Source of the DNA: Plantago major
Taxonomy: Eukaryota > Streptophyta > Magnoliopsida > Lamiales > Plantaginaceae
Assembly: GCA_026545765.1 (NCBI GenBank)
Contig: CM048839.1
Location: 22,878,566 to 22,942,565, forward strand
Direction of reading: 5' to 3'
DNA length: 64,000 nt
Shown here in pieces: positions 46,555 through 58,600 of the stretch. How positions within the stretch are numbered: the first letter of the stretch is position 1; the number at the start of each line of letters is the position of its first letter. A program made the translations under genes and the position numbers. The notes under the pieces are model-generated. The model was not told the DNA's origin, did no database searches, and saw nothing but the letters and a program-made list of their open reading frames with translations.

Positions 46555-48434
46555 ATGAGAATGGAGGTGGATGATGAACTTAGCAACATACCAGGGCATA
46601 TAATAGACAAGATCTTGTCACATTTATCTTTGAGGGATGCTGTGCGAACAAGTGTCTTGTCAAGCAAGTGGAGATACAAATGGGTATCCCTTCCTTATCT
46701 TGTGTTTGACAACCAGTCTGTTGTAGTCTCTACGCAAGATCAAATCGTTGTTAGGAACAAACTTGTGAGTATTGTGGATCATGTCCTGTTACTCCATACT
46801 GGCCCAATACATAAATTTAAGCTTTCCCACCGGGATCTTCAAGGCGTTACCGATATTGACAGATGGATTCTTTTCCTGTCAAGGGGCTCTGTCAAGGAAT
46901 TCATACTTGAGATTTGGAAAGGCCATCGATACAAGCTACCTTCGTCTATATATGTGTGTCAAAAGTTGGTGCATCTGGAACTTTTCAATTGTCTTTTGAA
47001 ACCACCTTGCACATTTGCGGGCTTTAAGGGGCTGAAGAGTCTGGATCTCCAGCACATAACCATGGACCAAGGTGCATTTGAGCATATGATATCAAACTGC
47101 CCGTTACTTGAGCGACTGACATTGATGAACTTTGATGGCTTCTCTCATCTTAACATCCATGCTCCAAATCTCCTTTTCTTTGATGTCGGAGGTATTTTTG
47201 AAGGCGTTAGTTTCCAAGATACCTTCCATCTAGCTGTTGTATCGATTGGTCTGTATGTGAATGCTGGAGACAACCGCAATCTGGCATTCTGCAGTTCTGG
47301 CAATCTAATAAAGTTTTTTGCTTGTCTACCTCGTATCCAAAGGCTGGAAGTGCAGAGCTTCTTCCTGAAGGTATGTGGCCATTCTTTTAACAAGTGATGT
47401 AGCATCTAAGCAGGAATTCTTTGTCATGTGGGGTGTGTGTTTTGAAGGCTTGACACCCTACTCTGATGTAGTGCTGAACATAATTAATATTGTCCTTTCC
47501 CTGCTATTTTGTGACATGTTTTCAGTATCTGGCTGCTGGAATGATCCCTGGGAAGCTGCCTGTACCTTGTGCAGATCTTAGTTTTCTTTCCATACGACAA
47601 AACTTCAATGATACGGATGAGAATCTTGCTGCTCTTTGCCTTCTTAGAAGTTCTCCCAACCTTCAGGAACTTGAGTTGCTGGTGAGTGTTTTATCCAGTG
47701 TTCCAAGTCATCTTACCACTTCACTTCAGATAAATATTATGTCTGCACCCAAATACTCTGGAGTCTGGAGGGGAAATTGTTTGATTGGAGGTGTTTTTAG
47801 TATTTAATTTTACCGCTCTCTACCGGGCCGGTAATGGGTACCTATCGCAATTGTTGAAAAGCGATAATGTTTATTTATGTTTGTATACACAAAACACATA
47901 TTTAGACCACAGACAAAATCAAACTACTGGAGCAAAATATGGTATCTGGTTGTTGAATGAACTACACAGGGACTGACCATCACAAATTAACTACTTCCAT
48001 CCCTGAATGAGTTTCCCACTACGTTTTGTTGATTATTCTAGGGTTTTTTTACCACAGATTCATCCTAAATCACAACGGAGCAATGATTTTATAAGTTATA
48101 TAATGCAAATTATAATGATTATTGATTATACTTGTGATATTTTAATTTTGTACAGGCTCGCATGGAAGAACATCCCTCGGGAAGAGTAGCATCTAGTGCT
48201 GTTGAAAATTTCCAAAGCTTTCCATTTTATCAATTGCGGCTTGTCAAGATTGTGGGGATTTCCGGGATTAAACAAGAACTAAGCTTCATCAACTTCATTC
48301 TTTTAAATGCCCCAGTTCTTGAGAAGATGACAGTGAAACCTACGTCAGCAGACGGCGGGTGGGAGTTGGTAAAGAAGCTGCTCCGCTTTCGGAGAGCTTC
48401 TATGAACGCTGAGATCATTTATGTGGACCCATAG
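46555..48434 (+). CDS. F-box/LRR (FBD-type) protein, At1g13570 type
   Basis: Exons 46555-47370, 47526-47681 and 48156-48434 are GT-AG, all in phase 0, giving 416 residues. The F-box spans about 8-47 (LSNIPGHIIDKILSHLSLRD, then SVLSSKWRYKW). Such proteins are substrate receptors in SCF ubiquitin ligases, binding SKP1 through the F-box (family knowledge). Leu-rich repeats follow at about 125-320, with motifs such as LVHLELFNCLL, LKSLDLQHITM and CPLLERLTLMN. Exon 2 begins YLAAGMIPGKLP, and exon 3 holds an FBD-like end with APVLEKMTVKP and ending KLLRFRRASMNAEIIY. The substrate is unknown. The start ATG at 46555 lies just after the acceptor at 46520; a second in-frame ATG is two codons later (MEVDDEL) and could be used. 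Upstream open sequence in the same frame lacks an ATG and lies in the inferred intron. Confidence 0.92.
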
Positions 48435-48931
48435 CTTGATCAACATGCAGTGACTTGAGTACAACACCTTTGTCTTTGTTCTGTATGGGAGATGGGAAAA
48501 GACGTAAACTTGTGTTATTTGCCTTTTTATGTTTTAATTTTCTCTGTGGAATTGTCAATGGATGTTCTAAAACTTGGTGCAAACGTACGATGGAAATCAA
48601 TTGTGAGGATTGTGTCTTCAAATTGTTAACGATGTTCACTATCAGGTTTTGTCAAGATTCTGACTGGACATTATATGGATGTTTGGAACTTAAGGAAACC
48701 AAGATTGACCTGGTGACCACTGGAGTATTTATCTTAGACGTGTTTTGTCATTGTCCATCACATTTCTCATGTAATAAATATAGTCATGAGTGTCATAGCT
48801 ACTTCAGATCTGTGTAGAATTGCTAACGTGTCTCACATTATTGCTAGTTTAGTCTTTTGCCCTGCATCGAAGAAACCATACGAGGAGTGTTGGGATCCAT
48901 TTCGAATGAGCAAGTTTGGTAAAATAATCGC
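48435..48931. other. 3' region of the F-box gene
   Basis: Probably contains the 3' untranslated region. Open frames on both strands are short and unrelated to known proteins. Confidence 0.5.
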
Positions 48932-49193
48932 TACTCCTTTCGTCCCGCAGAACTTCATACATTTGTCATTTTTAGCCGTCCTACAGAACTTCATACATTA
49001 CCAAAACAGGAAACTACCCCACACCCAACAAATAATAAACAATCTCAACTTTACACTTAAATTACAACTTTTGCCACTAAAAGTACATTTTTTTTCACAT
49101 TTTCTATATTCTATTATTACTTTAAATTTTTGCATAAAACTGCGCGCTAACCTTAATGTATGAAGTTCTCCGAGACGGAGGGAGGGAATAGTA
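48932..49193. mobile_element. Stowaway-like MITE
   Basis: Inverted ends share CTCC..TCGTCCCG.AGAACTTCATAC at the left with GTATGAAGTTCTCCGAGACGG then AGGGAGG at the right. TA dinucleotides flank both ends. AT-rich interior without coding. Exact right end uncertain by a few bases. Confidence 0.65.
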
Positions 49194-49554
49194 TAAATGG
49201 AATTGTGGATACACGTGAGGTGATTTTACTATTGTTAATAAAAAATTTTAATTTTGGCAGTTTGAATTGTCAATTGTGAGAGCGTGTCATGGAAGTCTTG
49301 ACAATTTGATTGGTAATACTTACTACATTCTTATTAGGATTCTTATTAGTAAAATTATAAATTGGTGTGATTCTCAAATCTTTCTTACTAATTAGTGATA
49401 CATAGTATCTTTATTACAATTTAGTATCTATATATTTAATTTCAAAGATTTCCTCTAACTAAATACTAAATATAATATATATTTAATAATCAATCTTCAA
49501 TCATCTATTAAAATATGTCCAGCACTATCAAAATAAACAATCATTCTCATTTAC

Positions 49555-50010
49555 CAGCATTTAATTACAAGCATCATTTAGCATGATCTTACATGCATCA
49601 TCCAATACGAAACAAGCATCATATTACACTATACTGTAAGCATCATTTAGCATTATATTACAAGCATTCAATGCAAAACAAGCATCAAATACGAAACAAG
49701 CATCATATTAGTACTGCAAGCATCATTTAACATTAAATTGCAAGCATCATATAATACAAGCATCCAATACGAAACAAACATCATATTAGTATTGTAAGCA
49801 TCATTTTACATTAAATTATAAGCATCATATAATACAAGCATCTACTACGAAACAAGTATCATATTAGTATTGCAAGCATCATTTAACATTAAATTACAAG
49901 CATCATATAATAAGCCTCCAAAATGAAACAAGCATCATATTAATTACACAGACACCACTGATACATCAAAGTATCAGCATCATTCTTCAATAGTTACAAC
50001 AAGCATTAAG
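49555..50010. repeat. 78-bp tandem repeat with AAGCATCAT motif
   Basis: Copies of CATCATATTAGTA start at about 49701, 49779, 49857 and 49933 (period 78, last 76). Each unit itself contains AAGCATCATTTAACATTAAA and AAGCATCCAATACGAAAC sub-blocks. No coding. Confidence 0.8.
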
Positions 50011-51412
50011 CATCATTAAGAAAGCATCCAAATTTAAATGAGGAAAAACAAAAATAACTCAATGCAACCTACTAATTGAACACATGCCAATAGAATTAAG
50101 TTAAGGAGGTATGATGTCAATAAGAAAACATGAAAAAAAAAAAATAATAGAGGATGTAGAAAGCTAGAAGGTTGATTATTGTGATGATGATACTTGTACC
50201 AATTAGCAGATGCTTGTATCAATTAACATATGCTTGCTTGTTTCAACTGGCGTCTGGCGTGTGTGTTGATAATGGTGTGTTTTGAATTAGTGTTTTGATT
50301 TAGTTTCCTATAAATAAGGGATTGATTTTATCAATAATGGTGTATTTAATTTCAAATTTACTAAAAATAATAAAATAACTAATTTGTAGGAAGTTTATCA
50401 CCAATATATAGGAATTTTTTTTTTTTTTTTTATGTATAACTAAAGTGTAAGACACTAATTTGTAATTATTCTGAACTTTGAACTTAAGGGAGGCGAGACA
50501 GTAACTGGAACATGATATAATTTACGATAACTAAGTTGAGCCACTTTGAAAATTCATTTATCAATATATGCTACCTCAAGAAAAAAAAAAAATACTTGTC
50601 TCCGTCAAATAACCTATTCATTCACGTTTACAATTAGGCAACTAATATATATATTCAACCAATTTTTTTCCCAAACAAATCTGTATGATCAAATACAAGT
50701 CGACAAAAGAATTATATAACTTGACACACCATAATTATTCGCTAAATCACATTTTCAATCAAATCCACAATCTGTTAGATCGAGTACTAAAAAATGATGA
50801 GCCGATTATGGCAGATAACTTCCTTCCATCGTTTAAAATTGTAACTTTTAAAGTTGCAACTATACTAATACAACATGTTTTCTTGCCTCCTCGTAGACAT
50901 AGGGTGGAGGGGCGTGGTTAGTAAAATTTTGTGTTTCATATTCAATGTCCATCTCATAAATTACTTGCCACTTGTTTTCTTGAGATCATCTAGCCGGTGA
51001 TAGTCTTGTGCTATTGACCACGTTTTAAATTTCTTGCCACTTGCATTTGTATAAGTGCATAGGGTGTAGGAACGTGGCAAGGTTAGATGGTTTTACCAAG
51101 GAATTGACGGATTTGGAGGATGTGGTACACAATCTTTTGAGGAACAAGTGTATTTCAAAGTAAAGAGTATCATGAAAGTCATTGTGTTGAGGGGACAATT
51201 GGCGATGTGTTTGGAATTTGATTTTGATCTTGGTGGAGGGAAGCTATTGTTTTGGTAAAGGGAGTAATGGTAGTGATTATGGTTTAGAATGTTTCTTTTG
51301 ATTTTTGGTCATAGGTAAAAGCTATAAGCTTGATGTAATTATTAGTACCTCGAGCATCTCTAATGCTCATGTAAACGTTTGTTATTCATAATTATAATAT
51401 TTTACCGTTTCA
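50011..51412. other. AT-rich intergenic DNA
   Basis: Contains poly-T (about 50409-50431) and poly-A runs. GC-richer blocks near 50880-50920 and 51050-51080 share CATAGGGTG.AGG..CGTGG. No gene is supported. Confidence 0.45.
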
Positions 51413-51433
51413 AAAAAAAAAAAAAAAAAAAAA
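51300..51433 (+). mobile_element. Possible retroposon 3' tail
   Basis: A 21-A run (51413-51433) follows TAATATTTTACCGTTTC. The tail could close a decayed LINE or SINE. No coding block or target duplication was found. Confidence 0.3.
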
Positions 51434-54060
51434 TGTAACATGGTAGATTCCATTGATAGGTTTGAACATATAATATCGGAAGTTAGTGTTATTTAATTTC
51501 GCCTGTATTTACATGCAACACTTATATGAGACATGTCAACAATCTGCAGTACTAAAGAGTAAATCCTACGTACCAAATGAAGCATGAGAGTATTAAACAA
51601 TCTTTTATTGCCGGTTGTTGCAAATCTCTTAGCAAAGATCTCATCCGTGTGGATAATATACTTCCTCCTATGAATAACGTGCATGAATTAACAATTGGTG
51701 TTAGAGATCGATCGATCCACTAGATCTACTATTGTAATTTTTGTTATCCATACGTTACACAATTAAATCTGTTGATCCAATCAGGATGTCGCATGCTACA
51801 TATGCATGGGCCTCCATATGACCGTCTGGGATACCTAACCACACCAGCATTCACAATTTTGGAATGCAATCAATGTTCGTGACTGTCTCAGCCGAATCAA
51901 ATGTACTAGTGTCGGCATTAATTAATGACCTTAAATGTGTATTCTTTTGTAAAGAACTGCTGATGCCAGGTTTCTCCTTTTTTTTCTCTGGCGAAAATGT
52001 GACCACGTTTAAATAATTAAGATATAGACAATGCGTGATAATAGTGTTTGATTCCTTAGAATGGAATAAGTTGGAAATTTAGAATGGATAATTAATTCAC
52101 GTCCCAATTTCATTTTTGATTCCTTAGAATGGAATAAGTTGGGAATTCGGGATTTCATTTCTTTAAGACAGACCCATACCCTTGGCTTCTATTCACGAAA
52201 TGTAATTGTCCGAGAATATGGCGCAGATAAATGTAAGAATCCTGCAAAATCTTCAAAGTGATTCTATCAACATGATCATTAACAAAATGAATCATGCAAA
52301 ATCTTCAGAAGATTCAGTTGTAGGACAATGCTATTTTGTTATTAACATAAAAGCGTGAAGAATGTGGAAGCTGGATATTAAGTGGAGTAGTTGGTAAAGG
52401 TCGAAGTCTTTGGTTGTGACGAATAATTAAATATACATTACTAGCATTTACGTAACATATTACGTGTGTTAAGGTTTTTTATATAAATGAATGACCCTGT
52501 GATTTTTGAAAACATTTAAAAATAATAAATAAAAGGCATAAACTTACGCCAATGGGATTCGAACCCTGCACCTTCTACTTAAACAATGATACATGTACGT
52601 ACCAGATTCAAATTGAATAAGTAAGATCAACGGATGGGATTTAAATTGAATTATAAACTCAGTGAAACTTTGTGAATTATTATACTACTTTGAATTAATT
52701 ATTTAATTTAATCATCGTCCATCCATTTCTGATCCCACATCTTAATAAGCAAAATCAATCCCGGTCTCAATTTAATTCTATAAGTAAAATTTTCCAATCA
52801 AATCGAAATTTTTGAGATCAAGATTTCCGGTAAAATTCCAATTGGAATCGGTAAAAATGGAGTTATATATATATATCCCATACCATACCAAACCAAACGT
52901 CCACCTCTTATACGTGTTTAAAAGAGACGAATTATGATTACATAACCAGTACTGCATCACTTTGACATATTTAAGAGCATTAATGCGGCTATTTCGTTAC
53001 AAATCATTGAAATTTAAAGTAAGTTTTTACTTTTTACATTGAGAATTTGAGATTGTCTTGTTATGATTTGAACTTTTGCGCTTTTGCCCTGCCTGGAGAG
53101 ACTATTCTGTTGGATACTGGGACAAAGTTAAACGTGATGATCACTTGTGGACTATGGTATATATGTCGTCGTTTATCATTTTGACACCATTTGTTTGTTC
53201 TACTGAACTTTAGTGTTGAGTGGTCCTTTTTTTAGACACAATTTCCACTTAATTTAGATACTACTATAAGATATTCAACTTTTACGAATTTGTATTCCTA
53301 ACGCACCAGAAGCCCAACCTGAAGTACCTGGATTAGAAAAGGGCGGCGCTGCGGCGATGAAGAAGAATAAGGGCCTTGAGCCCAGTTTATTTATGCTTTA
53401 GAATATTTATTTTCATTGGTTTACTTAAGCTCTATTATCTTCAACTGCAATTTTCTGAACTGAACTGAACTGAAGAAATTATTTTGTAATAATAATAACA
53501 ATTATATGATGGTATATATAATCACAATTAAAAAATATATTATTTTTATCATTTTTCTCACACCCTTCCTACTCTTTTTCTGTCACTTTACCTTTTTATT
53601 TATTATTGTATAGCTAACTTTAAAACCAACCGCGTGGAAAACAATATGAGAATGATAACTCGATTAAAATCGAATTTTAATCGTCGTACAAACTGTCTTT
53701 ATCTATTTTTTTTTTTTTTTGAATCGGTGAAATTTATTACAACTTGAAAACGTTATCTTCTGAGTTTAATTCTATTGTTCTGATATCTTCCAACAAAAGA
53801 ACATGTAGATTTTTGTTAGAGATGTACGTACTGAGTATGTGAACCAGAGTGTATGGTACTCTCAGGTTCCTGTAGTTTCTTATCTTAACTCACATTTTAC
53901 GGTAGAAAAGAAGGGTAATTCAAATTATAACTATACTCTTTATTTCATTGATCAACTGAAAGTCGTATTAAAAAGAAAGAAAGAAAAAAAGTTGAAAATA
54001 ACTCAATTGGATAAATTTTCTTATTTTCCTTATACAAAAGATCGGGTGTGTAAATAAATG
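51434..54060. other. AT-rich intergenic DNA
   Basis: A duplicated block TTGATTCCTTAGAATGGAAT occurs at about 52049 and 52112. A tRNA-T-arm-like GGGTTCGAATCCC lies on the minus strand near 52555. A GC-richer block near 53290-53400 stays open on the plus strand for about 35 codons but is not recognised. Confidence 0.45.
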
Positions 54061-54064
54061 ATAA

Positions 54065-54065
<1 letters not shown>

Positions 54066-54128
<63 letters not shown>

Positions 54129-54130
54129 AT
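54066..54130. repeat. (AAT)n(ACT)n compound microsatellite
   Basis: About nine AAT units pass into about eleven CTA/ACT units and then back to AAT, just left of the CACTA element. Confidence 0.9.
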
Positions 54131-54234
54131 AATAATATAACTCTGATGCTTTCTTTGTGTGGCTTAACATTTATAATTTATAATAGTTTCAAAAAATTAT
54201 AAAACAATAAAAAGTCTATAGGCACTACAAGAAA

Positions 54235-54465
54235 ATCCGTCGCCCCATAACGACGGATCGCTAATTGGGGCGACGGAATCTATCCGTCGCCAATTGGGCG
54301 ACGGATAATAATTATCCGTCGCCCAAGTTTGACTTTTGTTAAAAAAAAAAAGAATTTTTTTTTTTTTTGAAAATTGGGCGACGGATAGATTATCCGTCGC
54401 CTTATAGCGACGGATACCTATCCGTCGCCACTTTTGGCGACGGATCGACTCTGTGTCCGTCGGCC
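54235..54465. repeat. Left subterminal repeat array of the CACTA element
   Basis: About a dozen GCGACGGAT / ATCCGTCGC copies in both orientations, several forming perfect short palindromes. Confidence 0.9.
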
Positions 54466-55264
54466 CAGAGTTTCATATTTGGGTCGACAGAGAGGCAGCC
54501 TGCCCTCATTTTCTTCCTTCTCCCTTCTTCTTCCTCATTCTCTTCTTCTCCGTTTCCGGTGAATTGTTCGTTATTCCGGCCAATCTTGGTGCCTAATCGA
54601 AGCTAGTGGGACAAGGAGTTTGTTTCTTCGATCAATTTCAGATTTCTACCGATTAATCAAGGTATTTTGGCTAAAACCCTAGTTTTTTAAAATTTGGGGA
54701 TTTTGTTTATTTTGATTAATTTGAGCAATTATATGTATATATGATAAGTATGTAGTAGTTAGTTTAGTTAATTTGATCAATTATATGTAATTTGTTCAAT
54801 TTGATAGTTAGTTTAATTAATGATATGAATGTATGTAGTATGTTAAGTTTGGTATGTATGAATGTATGTAGTTAGTTTGATTTGTGTGTTAAGTATATAT
54901 AGTTAGTTTAGTTAATTTGATATGTTTGTTAAGTATAGAAGTATGTAGTTTTGATTTGATAAATTTGTATGTTAAGTATGTAATTTGATATGAATATATG
55001 TAGTAATTCGATATGTATAGAGTAATTAGTTAATTTGATATGTATGTTAAGTATATAATATATGTACTAAGAGGTTGAAATGGTTAAATTATATGCCCAA
55101 TTTTGTAAATATCAAACACTTAATTAATAATTAATTTATAAGCAACATATAATAATTAACAATTAACCTCTACAATCTTCTTATCCGAATTGGAATCGAT
55201 CTAATAAATTAAATATGATCTAATCAATTGGAACGTCTCAGGTTAAAAATAAAGTATATATACA

Positions 55265-55513
55265 ATGAATTCCGACCGTGAGTGGATGTACGATCGTACG
55301 GCGGTAAATGGCAGAGTTTCTAGGAGTTTTGTAGAACGGGTTAAAGGTTTCATCTCGTTTCACCTCGGATTCCTGAGACCCCCCAGGCAGGAGAGAGCAG
55401 CCGTGGCTCTACCAGTCAGCCCGGACACATGCTGGAGGATGACCACGACGATTGTCCCTACCTCGTGTTCGATCCAAACAATCCCAACGTCACGTGGGAC
55501 GGCTTGCCTGTGA
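55265..55513 (+). pseudogene. CACTA transposase-associated domain remnant
   Basis: Starts MNSDREWMYDR and continues VERVKGFISFH, resembling the transposase-associated N-terminal domain (Transpos_assoc) of plant En/Spm proteins. The rest of the domain is frame-shifted. A second block at about 56230-56500 (IWRVTRLGSASED and a GWRP/RW-rich stretch in varying frames) may come from the same protein. No catalytic core is seen. Confidence 0.5.
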
Positions 55514-55822
55514 TTTTCCCTATTGGTCCTGCCAAGTAAGTATTATACATTCTTCTTAAATATGTAAAACATAACTGATAGTTGACAAGTATAAATTGTT
55601 GTACTAAAGTAATGCATATTCGTTTCTTGTATCTTATACATTGACAATGACTTATGGCCTCGGGAGGTGCACAACAAACTAGGTGACATCTTAGGGCGGA
55701 GAGAAACCAAGGCGGTGGTGAGTGTTGGAGCCACATCTCGGAGCGCATGAGGCCGAGCACTTGATGGTGAGGTAAGTTAAAATATGACATTCATTTGTTT
55801 GTAATTATAATCGTTTTAATAT

Positions 55823-56195
55823 GAGTGGTATGTTAGCCACTGTATGTGAGTGGTATGTTAGCCACTTTATTTGAGTGGTATGTTAGTCACCATTGTGTTA
55901 GTAAATTTTAGGACAATGTGAGTGGTATGTTAGCCACTGTATGTGAGTGGTATGTTAGCCACTTTATTTGGGTGATATGTTAGTCACCATTGTGTTAATA
56001 AATTTTAGGACAATGTGAGTGGTATGTTAGCCACTGTGTGTGAGTGGTATGTTAGCCACTTTATTTGGGTGATATGTTAGTCACCATTGTGTTAGTAAAT
56101 TTTAGGACAATGTGAGTGGTATGTTAGCCACTATATGTGAGTGGTATGTTAGCCACTTTATTTGGGTGATATGTTAGTCACTATGTTGTTAGGAC
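55823..56195. repeat. 97-bp tandem repeat in the CACTA element
   Basis: Units start at 55823, 55920, 56017 and 56114 (exact 97-base period). Each holds three copies of GTGAGTGGTATGTTAGCCACT or a variant, whose AGTGG/CCACT arms can form a hairpin. Confidence 0.93.
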
Positions 56196-57359
56196 ATGTA
56201 TTGACTTTGGATGTTGTATGAAATTGGGAATGTAGAAGGAGTACTTCATTCGGCGAGTTGATCCACAGATCTGGCGCGTTACGAGGCTGGGATCAGCATC
56301 TGAGGATATGGTCCAGACGTGGAAGGCCATTCGGGATCGGTGGCCCAATCCCTCCACGAGTTGATGCACGGAGTGGGCCCTTTGGGATGCCTTCATGGCG
56401 TGAATCGATGTCCAAGCGTTGCTTGGACCAACAGCGTAACGGGCATCCCGATCGTCTGGCAGAAGGGTCGTTCACCACCTTGGGAGGCGATCTCATCGAT
56501 TATTATCAATCGATGCGTATATGTGTTTTTGCAATATAGCATTACGTGTATGAAGTCTCTTTGCTCTAATACTTGTAGATGATAAATTGTTGACTAGATC
56601 TGGTTTGATTCGGTGGCACGGGGAGGTGACATCCAAGTATGCCATCTTCAAGAAGGCCAGCGGAAGGCGATGGTATGGACCATTGCGGGCCTCGTCTATC
56701 ATGATATGTTTATGTTGCTTAAAGTTCATATTTGTACACTATTACAAGTTACTTTTTAAAACGATGGCGATCATGATATCTGCTATTTACGATTTCAGTG
56801 AGGTTGATGCTCGGTGGCGAGGCAGAGGACGAGACGGGTGATGTGTTGTCAATCGAACAAGTTGACAACATCTTCCTGAGGTCAACAAACGGACAAGAAA
56901 GGACGAATATATGGACTCGGAGCCTCGGTTTGCATCTGGCTAGTCCGGTGCTCCCATCATCATCCCGATCCAGACGTCCGGTTTACACAGGACTGTGTCT
57001 CGGAAATGGTGCGATCGCGGTCCGAAACGAGTTGCTCGGCTAACTCAAGAGATGGAGCAACAAAGGGCGAGATGGAGCGCTTGACAGAGAAACGAAGGAG
57101 AGGAGAACGGCGCCTTGATTCTGAGATGGAGCGATTCATGTCCCAGTTCCGCCATCACCCACACCCACCCCCGTCTGATAGCTAGTTATGTATCTGTATG
57201 TTCGAATTTTTTTTTCATATTTACACTTGTTTGGATAATTTATCCAGCTCCGAATATTACTTTTTTATTCATTGAAACATTTTCCGTATTATTGATTTAT
57301 TATCGAACATTATATTGATTTAATAGGTGAACTACGAAAAATAGGGATTAATATGAAAT

Positions 57360-57690
57360 AAATAGTGACGGAATTCACAGTGACGGAATTAGTGACGGAA
57401 TTCACAGTGACGGAATTAGTGACGGAATTTCAAATTCCGTCACTAGTCCAATTAAAATATTTAGCGACGGATATCTATCCGTCGCTATATTTAGCGACGG
57501 ATAGAATCTATCCGTCGCTATATTTCGGAATTAAAAAATAATTGTCAATTGTCATCGTCGATCGTCATCGAATTGGACGACGGATTGTTATCCGTCGCCA
57601 CAGCTCCAGGGGGTGACGGATTTTCTATCCGTCGCCGGTAGGCGACGGATAGGCTAATTTATGACGGATCTATCCGTCGCTACAGGCCAG
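57360..57690. repeat. Right subterminal repeat array of the CACTA element
   Basis: Repeats of AGTGACGGAATT followed by GCGACGGATA / TATCCGTCGC pairs, mirroring the left array. Confidence 0.9.
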
Positions 57691-57703
57691 GTTTTTTGTA
57701 GTG

Positions 57704-58600
57704 AGGTGTGTAAGTTGATGACGCATATGAGTTTTAAATACTCTTTAAATTATCCCGCAATAATTTATTTATATATTAAGAAAATGGAAAACAAAAATAT
57801 TTCATCGTGCATATATTAACAAGAAACAAATTTGAAAATATTCAACTGGATTATTTAGTGTATTTTTGAATAATGATTGAGTTTAAGAAGACTATTTACT
57901 AATAATGGGTAAATATTAAAAAAGAAAAAAAGTGCCCCATAAAGAAAGAGAAAATGTACTCTAGGTCGAGACATTTTCAGTTTTAAGTGAGCAAAATTGG
58001 TATTGTCGGATCAGTTTATACTTGATTTATCAACCATACAATTAGGAACTCTGACCCAAACATTGGCCAAACAATTGTAAAGTTTAATTGGAACAAGTGT
58101 TCTAAAAACAATCACAAGTTTACGACCTAGAAAAGTAAAATTTCGATACCAATAAATATAACAACAACTATCCATTTACAATATTAAACCTACCTATGTA
58201 CAAGCCATTTAGTGTTTCTCTACGTCCTCTTTATACAGACGATTTGCAATTTGATACATCTTCGTGTACCATCAAACTTAGTTAGAAAACATCATATACA
58301 ATAAGTTATTAAATTTCACATTATATGTGGATAAATGATAAACAATTTCCTATTATTGATTCAAGAGTATACGTTTTTCTATACATGCTTACTAACAAGA
58401 GTCAGGGACACTGTTGAGGTCATATTGACCTATATCTTACTACACTGGTACCTACTACCAAAACAAATGCAACGAATATTATTGTGCTCCACCCAACGCA
58501 ACCCGCCAACAAGTCAAGAGAATTTTAGCAGTATAATCCCGTTGTTTTACTTTTAAACGGGTCGACTTCTATCAAACCCGAATTCAACCCCGTTAGAAAC
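57704..58600. other. AT-rich intergenic DNA
   Basis: Nothing recognised apart from short A-rich stretches. A reading frame at 58335-58556 has no family resemblance. Confidence 0.5.

Larger units (their letters stand above)
54223..57703. mobile_element. CACTA (En/Spm-type) DNA transposon, internally deleted
   Basis: The ends are CACTACAAGAAAA and TTTTTTGTAGTG, flanked by a 3-bp duplication AGG (54220-54222 and 57704-57706). Both subterminal regions carry many copies of CCGTCGC and its complement GCGACGG in palindromic pairs, typical of CACTA transposase-binding arrays. At 3481 bases it lacks most of a normal transposase, so it depends on a relative elsewhere. Confidence 0.95.

Noticed and set aside
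49555..50010. Possible CRISPR-like array
   Set aside because: The repeat and spacer are not distinct: whole 78-base units are tandem, and the sequence is a plant nuclear genome.
50685..50921. 78-residue plus-strand open frame in AT-rich DNA
   Set aside because: No recognisable motif and no splice or promoter context.
56258..56841. Several overlapping open frames inside the CACTA element
   Set aside because: Short, frame-shifted and only loosely transposase-like; kept as part of the element, not as genes.
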